DNA of 64,000 nt from Halobacteriovoraceae bacterium (GTDB lineage: Bacteria; Bdellovibrionota; Bacteriovoracia; Bacteriovoracales; Bacteriovoracaceae). Each line of letters begins with the position of its first letter. The first letter of the stretch is position 1. Where the stretch lies: assembly GCA_002711995.1 (NCBI GenBank), contig PASN01000013.1:297555-361554 (forward strand), given 5' to 3'. The notes under the pieces are model-generated. The model searched no databases and was not told the origin of the DNA. It saw only the letters and a list, made by a program, of their open reading frames with translations. This document shows positions 42,716 through 50,520 of this stretch, piece by piece. Made by a program: the position numbers and the translations under genes.

Positions 42716-43333
42716 ATGAAACTTATTGATATCTTTTACAATTACCTGCACTACCTGATTCATCCTTTTCAGTCGCACAAGGAGATAGCATCAGGTGAGG
42801 GAAAAATTAAGGCCTTGGGTCTCTATGAATCTCTGGGAGTATCTTGGGTTTTTGTTGTTGTGGCTGGGTTGATTAGAATCGTATTGATAAATCTTGTAAT
42901 ATTCATGTTTTTGAATATGTTTGATCCAGGAAATGGAATCTTAGAGGGAATGATGGAGAATAGAGGCTTCACTGGCTTTTATTTTCTTATATTAACTTCA
43001 GTATTAGATGTTGTTTTCTATCCGCTAATAACAATGTTCATTCTCCAGTTCTGGGAATTCGTTCTTAAGTCCTACGCTTCTATGGCCGGAGTTAAAGGGG
43101 ATGTCGATAAAAAAACAAAAACAATTCTTTCTGTTTCTTTAAGCTCACATATTTTGCTTGTTGTCCCTGTGTTTGGAGAAATGGCGCAAAAGACAGCTCA
43201 CTTTATCCAAATGTATGCTGGCATCAGAGAGCAAATGAACTTTTCTAGGTCATTAACCTTTTGTGTGCTTTTAACACCAGTATTGTTTTTTCTTTTTCTT
43301 GCTACCCTAATGGTATTGATTATTTCTCTTTAA
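42716..43333 (+). CDS. Yip1-family membrane protein
   Basis: A 205-residue membrane protein with about five helices. The N-terminal segment YNYLHYLIHPFQSHKEIA resembles the start of bacterial Yip1 (PF04893) proteins, which begin with an amphipathic stretch and a Pro before the first helix. It follows the DUF4340 gene by 21 bases and probably belongs to the same transcript. Its end overlaps the convergent globin gene by four bases. Function unknown. Confidence 0.75.
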   Translation: MKLIDIFYNYLHYLIHPFQSHKEIASGEGKIKALGLYESLGVSWVFVVVAGLIRIVLINLVIFMFLNMFDPGNGILEGMMENRGFTGFYFLILTSVLDVVFYPLITMFILQFWEFVLKSYASMAGVKGDVDKKTKTILSVSLSSHILLVVPVFGEMAQKTAHFIQMYAGIREQMNFSRSLTFCVLLTPVLFFLFLATLMVLIISL

Positions 43334-43752
43334 ATGTTCTGAATTCTCATGGCCAGGGCAGTGAATGAGTTTAGCATGATCTTTTTATGCTTTCTTTTGA
43401 TTTTTGCTGAGCTCATAGACAGCGCTTTTTCCATGCAATAGAGCCACTGCTCTTTCTCTTTTTCTGAGATTTTAACATGCATATGTCTTGCTCTCATCCT
43501 TGGCGCGCCATGTTTTTGCATAAATAGCTGGGGGCCTCCCATCCATCCACTTAGAAAATCAAAAAGTTTTTCCTTCACATGTTCTTCAACCTTTCCATTC
43601 ACAAGCTCATGCACCTCAAGACACTCTTTCGCCTTTGGGTCTGTCTCCATGACTTTATAAAAGTTTTCAACAAGCTCTCTAAGGCCTTCTTCTTTAAAAA
43701 TCTGGTAAGGAACAAAAGGACGAGGTGTAAAGAATTTCTGCAAAATTTTCAT
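43330..43752 (-). CDS. Group II truncated hemoglobin
   Basis: A 140-residue globin of the truncated group II (trHbO) type. Family markers are visible: EGLRELVENFYKVM in helix B, WMGGPQLFMQKHGAPRMRARHMHVKI with the proximal His region, and QWLYCMEKAL (the conserved Trp at G8). It should bind heme and O2 or NO in the cytoplasm, often for nitrosative stress protection. The start is the ATG at 43752; the frame extends upstream but without globin sequence. Confidence 0.9.
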   Translation of the reverse strand: MKILQKFFTPRPFVPYQIFKEEGLRELVENFYKVMETDPKAKECLEVHELVNGKVEEHVKEKLFDFLSGWMGGPQLFMQKHGAPRMRARHMHVKISEKEKEQWLYCMEKALSMSSAKIKRKHKKIMLNSFTALAMRIQNI

Positions 43753-43855
43753 ACAGTCACTATAATATTTGTTTTTGACGCATGCACTTAAAAAATTACC
43801 CCCACGAAAAAACAATATCTTGTGAAACCAGAGGCCTATTTAATCTTACATCCGA

Positions 43856-43884
43856 TTGTCATTTATTGAAATTTTTGGAATAGT
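43856..43884 (+). promoter_or_regulatory. Sigma-70-type promoter candidate of tdk
   Basis: TTGTCA (43856-43861) and AATAGT (43879-43884), 17 bases apart, 42 bases before the tdk ATG. Confidence 0.4.
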
Positions 43885-43926
43885 CCAGCCACACACAATA
43901 GACAAATCTGAGAGAGAGAGGCGTTA

Positions 43927-44547
43927 ATGTCATTTATGCACCACGGTTTCAACCATGGCTCCATCGAACTAGTTTGTGGGCCTATGTTTTCTGGAAAAAC
44001 TGAAGAACTTATTCGTCGAGTCAAAAGAGCTCAAATTGCTAAGCAGCGCATTCAGATTTTTAAACCTGCTCTTGATGTTCGCTACGATGAAACAAAAGTT
44101 GTCAGTCACTCCAACCAAGCAATTCACAGCGAGCCTGTGGAAAAGGCCGTGGATATTCTTCTTAATCTAAAAGACACCACAAGAGTTGTGGCAATTGACG
44201 AAATCCAATTTTTTGACCAAGACATTGTTAAGGTTGTTAGCAAGCTTGCTGACCGCGGATATAGAGTAATCTGCGCAGGGCTAGATCTTGACTATAGAGG
44301 TGTTCCATTTGGACCAATGCCAATGCTGCTTGCCCTTGCGGACAATGTGCAGAAAATTCAATCAATCTGTACTGTTTGTGGCTCTCCGGCCACTAGAAGC
44401 CAAAGGCTATCCGACTCAACTGACACGGTACTACTTGGAGAGACCGAAGCATACGAGGCAAGATGCAGGGCACATTATTTTTATGAGCCATCTCAAGGCC
44501 AAGAAAGACTTCCAATTGAGGAAGAAGTTCAGAACTTAATAAACTAG
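43927..44547 (+). CDS. tdk: Thymidine kinase
   Basis: Type II thymidine kinase that phosphorylates thymidine for salvage. P-loop GPMFSGKTEEL, Asp in VVAIDEIQFFD, and the lasso-domain zinc ligands CTVCGSPATRS with a later CRAHY. 206 residues is normal. ATG behind GAGAGAGAGG. Uptake of prey or environmental nucleosides is consistent with a predator, but the gene is common. It is followed 55 bases later by hpt. Confidence 0.96.
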   Translation: MSFMHHGFNHGSIELVCGPMFSGKTEELIRRVKRAQIAKQRIQIFKPALDVRYDETKVVSHSNQAIHSEPVEKAVDILLNLKDTTRVVAIDEIQFFDQDIVKVVSKLADRGYRVICAGLDLDYRGVPFGPMPMLLALADNVQKIQSICTVCGSPATRSQRLSDSTDTVLLGETEAYEARCRAHYFYEPSQGQERLPIEEEVQNLIN

Positions 44548-44602
44548 ATAGATCCCATTTTTTTGGTATCATTGTTTCTATAAGTTTTTAAAAAGGGGAT
44601 TT

Positions 44603-45133
44603 ATGGAAACGATGGCACCAGATGTGTTGATTTCAGAAGAAGATATCGCTCTAAGAGTTGAAGCTCTTGGAAAGGCGATCACTGAGGAATATCAAGGTCA
44701 GGAAGTAACAGTTATTTGCGTTTTAAAAGGCGCTTTCATGTTCTGCTCGGACCTTATCAAAAAGATTAACCTTCCCGTTAAATTAGACTTTGTTGCCCTG
44801 TCCTCATATGGAGATGGAACTGCAAGTTCAGGCACTGTTAAGATGGAGCTGGATCTTGCAGAGTCAATTAAAGATAAAAACGTAATTATCGTAGAAGATA
44901 TAGTGGATACTGGGTTGTCTATGAAAACCTTGGTTCAACTTCTTGAGGCACGTGGACCTAAGACTCTAAAAGTCGCCTCTCTTTTATACAAACCTTCTAA
45001 AACTAAGCACTCAGTTTCAATTGATTATATGGGCTTTGAAATTGAGGACAAGTTTGTCATTGGATACGGGCTTGATTACGCCGGCAGATACAGGGAACTT
45101 CCATATATCGGTGTTCTAAATGCAGGTAACTAA
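44603..45133 (+). CDS. hpt: Hypoxanthine-guanine phosphoribosyltransferase
   Basis: Purine salvage enzyme: hypoxanthine or guanine plus PRPP to IMP or GMP. The PRPP-binding loop is VIIVEDIVDTGLSM and the N-terminal VICVLKGAFMFCSDL is typical. 176 residues. AAGGGG precedes the ATG. Its end overlaps the GHMP kinase start by 14 bases, so translation may be coupled. Confidence 0.95.
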   Translation: METMAPDVLISEEDIALRVEALGKAITEEYQGQEVTVICVLKGAFMFCSDLIKKINLPVKLDFVALSSYGDGTASSGTVKMELDLAESIKDKNVIIVEDIVDTGLSMKTLVQLLEARGPKTLKVASLLYKPSKTKHSVSIDYMGFEIEDKFVIGYGLDYAGRYRELPYIGVLNAGN

Positions 45134-46136
45134 AGAGGGAAGCGTTAGAGTTGACCTCGTTGGTGGAACTCTAGATCTTGAACCTATCAATTTGATACTT
45201 CCAAATGTGGTAACTCTAAACGTCGCCACAAGCTTAAAGGCGAAGGTCGTTTTGGAGAGCTGTGACTTTGATGGCGTTGAAATTGTTTCAAGCGACTATG
45301 GTAAAACCTATAAGTTCCAATCCTCGGACTTTTCTTTAGAGAATTTGTACTCAGGTGTTCTCTTTAAAGAGATGAAGTTTGTTGGCCAAATTCTGGATCT
45401 TTTTGAGGCGAGGAAAAATTTAAAAGTGACTCTTTCTTCAGGAGCTCCCGCTGGTTCTGGCCTTGGAGGCTCAAGCGCCATGGGAGTAACCCTTTATTCG
45501 GCCTTATGCGAATTCTTCAATAGACCTTTTAATCTTTATGAGGCGGTTCAGAAAGTGAAGGGAACTGAGGGAAGAATCCTTAACCAAGGTGTTCCTGGTT
45601 ACCAAGATTACTTTCCCGCTCTTACTGGTGGCATACTTGCCATCAGAGGCAAGGCCGGAGAACTTGAATACGAACAATTATATACTGAAGAGTTAAAAGA
45701 ATATTTGGAATCCCACATGACACTTGTGTACTCAGGTCTCAGTAGAGATTCAGGCATTAATAATTGGGATGTCTATAAGGCCTTCTTTGATAAAGATCCA
45801 AGTATTCGAGAGGCGATGTCTAATATTGCTGAGATCAGTCATGATACTTACAAGAGCATACTGGATAAGGACTATGAGAGGGTTCTTGAGCTTATAGGAG
45901 AAGAAGGGAAGGCCAGAGTGGGACTTGCAGCAAATATCGCACCTTCTGAAATCTTGGAGCTTAAAGAAAGTCTCGAAAAGCAATTCGGTCCTCTTGGACT
46001 GAAAATGTGTGGAGCTGGCGGCGGAGGCTGCTTTATTTTGACCCATTCACCAGATTCAAAGACTCGACTAAAAGAAGAGATTTCTAAGTTAGGCATGGAA
46101 GTTCTGGATTTTTGCATAGATAGGCCATTACAATAG
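45120..46136 (+). CDS. GHMP-family sugar kinase (heptose-7-phosphate kinase-like)
   Basis: A 338-residue GHMP kinase. The N-terminal motif VRVDLVGGTLDL, the glycine loop SSGAPAGSGLGGSSAMG and the C-terminal CGAGGGGCF are all present. The N-terminal form is like HddA, the D-glycero-alpha-D-manno-heptose 7-phosphate kinase, but galactokinase-like activities occur in the same family. The ATG overlaps hpt by 14 bases. Heptose use would fit the hldD gene at 5.9 kb, although HldD acts on the beta/ADP branch. Confidence 0.82.
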   Translation: MQVTKEGSVRVDLVGGTLDLEPINLILPNVVTLNVATSLKAKVVLESCDFDGVEIVSSDYGKTYKFQSSDFSLENLYSGVLFKEMKFVGQILDLFEARKNLKVTLSSGAPAGSGLGGSSAMGVTLYSALCEFFNRPFNLYEAVQKVKGTEGRILNQGVPGYQDYFPALTGGILAIRGKAGELEYEQLYTEELKEYLESHMTLVYSGLSRDSGINNWDVYKAFFDKDPSIREAMSNIAEISHDTYKSILDKDYERVLELIGEEGKARVGLAANIAPSEILELKESLEKQFGPLGLKMCGAGGGGCFILTHSPDSKTRLKEEISKLGMEVLDFCIDRPLQ

Positions 46137-46137
46137 A

Positions 46138-47100
46138 GTGGTGGAAACTAATACATCAAAATCCATTGCAGGTATGTCACTCGGAGGAGGAAGAAAAGAG
46201 AATTTCTTTTTCAGCCTACTGGAGTTCTTTCCCGAAAAAGACAGGTGGTTCCTCACATCTCTTCGTCAGGTAAAAGATGAGGAGGAGATGGACCATGACG
46301 AGGCCATAACGTCTTGGGTGGATAATTATAAGCTTCATAGACTTGTAGTGGACTTCCCCCTTACAAAGCCTTTGTGCGAGTCATGCACCCTTGATTGTCC
46401 TGGAACAGCAAACTGTGCCCATCCTGTGGTTCAAAACGTCAGACAAGAAATGGATGACCTAGTTAAAGAAGACCAGGAACTAGTTAGCTCTAATCCAAAA
46501 AGGTATGAGCAGGTTCGAAATGAAGATAATCAGATTCATTACAATAGAAGTGTTCTTCACAAAGAAACTCATGAACATATTCTGTCCAAGTCTTTCAAGA
46601 GGAAGCTTAAAAAGGGGTATCTGCCTTACTGGAATCGCCCGATTGATTTTTGGATTTGGAAACACTACTACGATCAGATCCTAAGCCTTTTTAATATTTC
46701 CTATGATTCTTTTGGAAACGTTTCTGTAATGCTTATGCATAGGTTTCACTATCTTAGAAGGCACTTGCCTAAGGATTTGACCATGTATGAGTCAGCGACG
46801 CAAATCGTCCTAATAGAGCTGTATCGTTCGAAAATTATCAGTAAAAAACAACTTAGAGAACTGGATGACATGGATATCGCTCCGCTTGCTAGGCTTAAAA
46901 TTGTTAAGGCCATTGAGGCTAAGCTTGGGGTGTTTATATATGAAAAAGACTTGGAGCTTCTGGCAAAACATCCTAAGGCCTTTGATTCCTTCTTGCTGGC
47001 AATCGCGGGCAAGAGTCTGCTCATGGAGAAGGTGAGAAAGATTCCTTGCTTTGGAGCAAAGGAAGATCCTATGTTTATATCTCCAATCTTTGACTCCTGA
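46138..47100 (+). CDS. Protein of unknown function with an N-terminal Cys cluster
   Basis: A 320-residue soluble protein. Near residue 80 it has a Cys cluster (CESCTLDCPGTANC, spacing x2, x3, x5) that could bind zinc or an iron-sulphur cluster. The segments before it (IAGMSLGGGRKENFFF and RLVVDFPL) look like strands of an RNase H-like or DUF429-type fold, which is only a suggestion. The C-terminal half is helical and basic. The start is GTG at 46138 (or 46141), directly after the GHMP kinase stop, so it is co-transcribed. Confidence 0.7.
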   Translation: MVETNTSKSIAGMSLGGGRKENFFFSLLEFFPEKDRWFLTSLRQVKDEEEMDHDEAITSWVDNYKLHRLVVDFPLTKPLCESCTLDCPGTANCAHPVVQNVRQEMDDLVKEDQELVSSNPKRYEQVRNEDNQIHYNRSVLHKETHEHILSKSFKRKLKKGYLPYWNRPIDFWIWKHYYDQILSLFNISYDSFGNVSVMLMHRFHYLRRHLPKDLTMYESATQIVLIELYRSKIISKKQLRELDDMDIAPLARLKIVKAIEAKLGVFIYEKDLELLAKHPKAFDSFLLAIAGKSLLMEKVRKIPCFGAKEDPMFISPIFDS

Positions 47101-47179
47101 CACTTAGATATTCTTTCATATGACTTTTGTTTGGTTCAGCAATTGCAAACCTTCTTTAATAACTAAAAAAGGTGGCATT

Positions 47180-47356
47180 GTGTTTTCCAATTTTTACTTT
47201 GCTTTCATAATTGCATTTGGATTCGGATTTATAATACTCATCCCTTTTTATGAGGTATTCAACGCTTTTAGCGGAGCACTAATGGCTGGCCTGGTGTATG
47301 GACTTTTCTGCGCTATTTTTCATAGGAGTCCTTTCAATCCTCTCATTAGAGATTAA
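47180..47356 (+). CDS. Small membrane protein
   Basis: A 58-residue product with two hydrophobic helices (FYFAFIIAFGFGFIILI and FSGALMAGLVYGLFCAIF) and a short polar tail. I prefer the GTG at 47180 because GGTGG lies four bases upstream; an ATG at 47120 is the alternative (78 residues). No family recognised. It sits alone between two genes of the same strand. Confidence 0.55.
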   Translation: MFSNFYFAFIIAFGFGFIILIPFYEVFNAFSGALMAGLVYGLFCAIFHRSPFNPLIRD

Positions 47357-47399
47357 TCAAAATTCTGATATAATAAGCCTAATTATGGGAGGATAATTT

Positions 47400-47858
47400 A
47401 TGAGCGATGTTTGGAGAAACTGTAGTGTTTGCAAGAAGCCAATTAAACAGGGGTCAACTTATCAGAAATGTAGCGTTTCATCTTGCAGAAAAAGCGCATA
47501 CTGTTCAGTTGACTGTTGGGACTCCCACCTTCCAATTATGAATCACAAAAGCGCTTGGGCCGAGGAGGAAAAAGCTCCATATGAAAGCTATTCAGATGAA
47601 AGATCGCCTAGAAGAAGAATCGTCGCTTCAAAACCTTCTGTTGAAAAGAAAGTTTCGTCAAATTTACCCCAAGACATTTTGATCGTAGTGTCTAAAATGA
47701 AAAATTACATCAAAGCTAAAAGTGATATGAACACATCTGCTGATGTTGCTGACAAGCTGTCAGATGTTGTCCGCGCATTTTGTGATGAGGCCATTGAAGA
47801 AGCGCAGAAAGAGGGACGGAAAACTGTTATGGGTAGGGATTTTAAAAAGCCTTACTAA
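47400..47858 (+). CDS. Zinc finger plus bacterial histone fold protein
   Basis: A 152-residue two-domain protein. The N-terminal zinc-binding module has C8-x2-C11, C24-x4-C29, C35-x3-C39 and H43-x5-H49, with YCSVDCWDSH like MYND or HIT fingers. A charged linker (ERSPRRRIV) follows. Residues 89-150 resemble the bacterial histone fold: ILIVVSKMKNYIKAKSDMN, then DKLSDVVRAFCDEAIEEA, then GRKTVMGRDF, the RKTV-RD end of histone dimers as in Bdellovibrio Bd0055. It should bind DNA as a dimer. The ATG follows a strong GGAGGA. A short -10-like TATAAT lies upstream (47372). Confidence 0.8.
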   Translation: MSDVWRNCSVCKKPIKQGSTYQKCSVSSCRKSAYCSVDCWDSHLPIMNHKSAWAEEEKAPYESYSDERSPRRRIVASKPSVEKKVSSNLPQDILIVVSKMKNYIKAKSDMNTSADVADKLSDVVRAFCDEAIEEAQKEGRKTVMGRDFKKPY

Positions 47859-47861
47859 TGT

Positions 47862-48341
47862 TTAGGCCTTGGCCCTTTTGTAATAGCGAAGGCCCATAAA
47901 ACCAAAGACATACACAATGGTTGTAAAGAGCATGGCGAGAGCCCAGCCCACACTTTCTTGGATAAGAACAGGCAGCTCAATCACAGTTAGAATTGCCCCA
48001 GAAACAGCATATCCAAACACGTATTTCCTGGCCCACTTCTTATCCTTGGAAAGCATAAAGTACACTATACAATGGTAGGCAAGAAAACCGCAGAAAACCA
48101 ATGCCATTGAATTGATCATAACTTGTCTCAATTCATCAATATAGGTTGGGTGAAACTGATTAGGGTTCACTCCCATAATAGAGTACATATTGAATATGTA
48201 CTGATTGGTTATTTTTTCTGGCAAAAAATAAAGATTTATATAACAAATGTTTATCACGTCACTAATAAAAGTGAGCAAGGCCGCTTGGGCCAAGAATTTC
48301 ATTTTAGTTGTTTTTTTGTAATAATTGTTTAGAAACTTCAT
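47862..48341 (-). CDS. Four-helix membrane protein of unknown function
   Basis: A 159-residue inner-membrane protein with four predicted helices (the first FLAQAALLTFISDVINICYI, then MALVFCGFLAYHCIVYFM, GAILTVIELPVLI and ALAMLFTTIVYVFGFMGL). The frame is open upstream to 48545, but I start at the ATG at 48341 because further upstream lies in the divergent gene; an ATG at 48302 is also possible. No ribosome binding site is evident. No family recognised. Confidence 0.65.
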   Translation of the reverse strand: MKFLNNYYKKTTKMKFLAQAALLTFISDVINICYINLYFLPEKITNQYIFNMYSIMGVNPNQFHPTYIDELRQVMINSMALVFCGFLAYHCIVYFMLSKDKKWARKYVFGYAVSGAILTVIELPVLIQESVGWALAMLFTTIVYVFGFMGLRYYKRAKA

Positions 48342-48403
48342 TGTGAATATTATTATTAGTTTATTGGTACAATGAGTAAAGAAGAATAGTTGAAGGAGAT
48401 ATG

Positions 48404-48784
48404 ATGGCCGACGCTTTGTGGGTAATTGCGGCAGCAGTTTTAAATTTTCTATTGGGAGCTGTATGGTATTCAGTTTTTGGAAAATCTTGGTTGAGCGCGT
48501 GGAAGCTTGGAAAGGATGACATTCGTCCCAACGATCCGAAGCCATATCTTATTGCCTTTATAGGTTCGTTATATGCCAGTTATGGACTTTTTCTTATGCT
48601 AAAGCATATCCAGCCACAAGACTTTATTGAGCAGCTCACATTGGCCGTGGGGACGTGGCTATTTATTCAGGTTGGTTTGGGAGCAAAGCATTACGCATTC
48701 GCAAGAGTAAGTGGCAAGGCCTTTGCTATTGACTACGGCCTTGACCTTGTTGGTATCATACTAATGACTTTTATTGTGTATTAA
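48404..48784 (+). CDS. DUF1761 membrane protein
   Basis: A 126-residue protein with four membrane helices and the DUF1761 features: an N-terminal NFLLGAVWYSVFGKSW motif and a C-terminal LGAKHYAFAR... region with helix LVGIILMTFIVY. The start is the second of two adjacent ATGs (48404), five bases after GGAG. Function unknown. Its end overlaps the convergent gene by four bases. Confidence 0.8.
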   Translation: MADALWVIAAAVLNFLLGAVWYSVFGKSWLSAWKLGKDDIRPNDPKPYLIAFIGSLYASYGLFLMLKHIQPQDFIEQLTLAVGTWLFIQVGLGAKHYAFARVSGKAFAIDYGLDLVGIILMTFIVY

Positions 48785-49128
48785 GGGCGCCACTCGAGTT
48801 CGCTGGAAGGAAACTCCCAAGTAAAGAATCCGCCCTCTTTTGCCATGATCTTCACTTTATAAAGGGAAAGCGGAATGGCGCCGAGTCTTCTTGTTTTTTC
48901 GCTCCACTTTTGAATCTCTTCATTAAGCTTCGCTTGATAGATTTCAGCTTCTTTGGGGTTTCTGCTATGAAATTGAGTTTGTCCTGAATATGAGTTGATT
49001 TTATTTTTCGCTTTAGTAGTAACAATATGAAGCATGTTTACTAGATTGTATGCCTCGCTCTCAGTAAATGATCGGTTTTCGTCAATCTTGAAAATGTTTA
49101 ATGTCTTCACTTCAGCTTCATTACTCAT
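48781..49128 (-). CDS. Small soluble protein, DUF2203-like
   Basis: A 115-residue helical protein. The layout FTESEAYNLVNMLHIV, a long helix, RRLGAIPLSL, and a C-terminal aromatic strand (GGFFTWEFPSSELEW) is reminiscent of DUF2203, but I am not certain. It begins inside the end of smpB (eight-base overlap) and is on the same strand, so it is probably co-translated. Function unknown. Confidence 0.7.
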   Translation of the reverse strand: MSNEAEVKTLNIFKIDENRSFTESEAYNLVNMLHIVTTKAKNKINSYSGQTQFHSRNPKEAEIYQAKLNEEIQKWSEKTRRLGAIPLSLYKVKIMAKEGGFFTWEFPSSELEWRP

Positions 49129-49570
49129 AAATACCCTGCCTCAATTTTCTCTCTACTTCTTTGGTTTTCTTAGTCTCTCTCTTGTCGTGAAGCTTTTTGC
49201 CCTTTGCCAGCGCAATCTCAAGTTTTACCTTTGAACCTTTAAAATAAACCATGGTAGGAACCAGTGTTTGGCCTTTTGTGGCAAGGGATCTTTTGATGGA
49301 CTCTATTTCGCTTCTATTTAACAATAGTTTTCTTTTTCTGGTCTCTTCATGGTTCTGGATATTTCCAAATTCATAGTGGGCTATGGTCATTTGATGAATC
49401 CAGACTTCATCATTCTTATCAATGGAGCAGAAGGCCTCAGTCATTGAACAGTTCCCAGCTCTAAGAGATTTAACCTCTGTGCCTTTCAGTGATAGCCCGG
49501 CCTCGTACTTCTGTTCAAGAAAATAGTCGTAGGATGCTCTTTTATTTTTAGAAATGACCTTGATGCCCAT
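49121..49570 (-). CDS. smpB: SsrA-binding protein SmpB
   Basis: Partner of tmRNA in trans-translation, which rescues stalled ribosomes. The family motifs are GTEVKSLRAGNCSM, NRSEIESIKRS, KGQTLVPTMVYFKG and the basic C-terminal KKLHDKRETKKTKE tail. 149 residues is normal. GGAG lies upstream of the ATG at 49570. The tmRNA gene itself was not found in the window. Confidence 0.96.
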   Translation of the reverse strand: MGIKVISKNKRASYDYFLEQKYEAGLSLKGTEVKSLRAGNCSMTEAFCSIDKNDEVWIHQMTIAHYEFGNIQNHEETRKRKLLLNRSEIESIKRSLATKGQTLVPTMVYFKGSKVKLEIALAKGKKLHDKRETKKTKEVERKLRQGIYE

Positions 49571-49599
49571 AAGGGGAATGCTCCAATTGCTTTTGTCCT

Positions 49600-49628
49600 T
49601 TTATAACTTGCGGACTATATTTTGTCAC
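49600..49628 (-). promoter_or_regulatory. Sigma-70-type promoter of smpB
   Basis: On the minus strand GTGACA (49628-49623) and TATAAA (49605-49600), 17 bases apart, about 30 bases before the smpB start. Confidence 0.5.
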
Positions 49629-49710
49629 CAGCTACTATTAGGCCAATTCTATGTGATTGAAAGCATTTATCACTAAGTGGGAAGAAAAGTTTTAAAACTG
49701 AAATAACTTC

Positions 49711-50520
49711 TTATTGTGCACTGCGATGGTTTTTGTAAAGTTTGAATAAACTTAAGGCCGTCTCAATACTTAGCGCCTCTGATCGAAGCGTCGTGTCAAA
49801 GTCTTGACTCTTTAGCACTTCAAGAAAAGCTTTACCTTCTGGCCAAGACTTTAGAACGGATCCAATTTGTTTTCTCTTCATAGCGAAGAGTTTTCGAAGA
49901 AACGCCTCCAACTCTGACACGTCATTTAGATCCACAAGTGGAACCGGTTTTCTAAGATAACTGACGACCACAGAATCAACCTTTGGAGGAGGAAGAAACG
50001 CCCCTGGTGAAACCTTAACAAGAAGTTTGGAGTCTAGATAAGTTTGAGAAAGAACAAGTAAACTGTTTGCCTGGTTCTTAACACCCTGTCTGAAGTAGGT
50101 CTTTTCACCGACTTCTTTTTGATACATGAGAGTCATCTTTGTTATTTCTTGGACTTTGGTAAATTGAACAAACAATTGGCTGCTGACATTGTAGGGGAGG
50201 TTGGACACCATCCAAATCTTTTTCCCTTTAAGCCCTTCGTTCTCGAGAAATTCTGGCCAATTAAACTTCATAGCGTCTTGAAAGAATATTTCTTTCACGT
50301 TGGGTAGTTGCAGTCTCTCTTCAAAGCGGGTGTCCATTTCGATCAAGTAGAGTGGCTTTCCTATTTCACTTAAGCTGCCCGTCAACGCTCCAGGACCAGG
50401 CCCAACTTCGACTATGGCGTCGTAGGATTCAGGAGTGTCAGTGACGATCTTATCAATTACTGACTTATCTTTTAGAAAGTGTTGTCCGAGGTCTTTATTT
50501 GCTCTTGGAAGTTTTGCCAC
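49711..50520 (-). CDS. rsmA: 16S rRNA dimethyladenosine transferase RsmA (KsgA)
   Basis: Dimethylates the two adenines near the 3' end of 16S rRNA. The family motifs are LGQHFLKD, VEVGPGPGALT (SAM binding) and the catalytic NLPYNVSS. I start it at the GTG at 50520 (269 residues) because AAGGA lies five bases upstream; an ATG at 50556 would extend it further into tsaD. It overlaps tsaD by 26 bases and is the last gene of the pal operon. Confidence 0.95.
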   Translation of the reverse strand: MAKLPRANKDLGQHFLKDKSVIDKIVTDTPESYDAIVEVGPGPGALTGSLSEIGKPLYLIEMDTRFEERLQLPNVKEIFFQDAMKFNWPEFLENEGLKGKKIWMVSNLPYNVSSQLFVQFTKVQEITKMTLMYQKEVGEKTYFRQGVKNQANSLLVLSQTYLDSKLLVKVSPGAFLPPPKVDSVVVSYLRKPVPLVDLNDVSELEAFLRKLFAMKRKQIGSVLKSWPEGKAFLEVLKSQDFDTTLRSEALSIETALSLFKLYKNHRSAQ

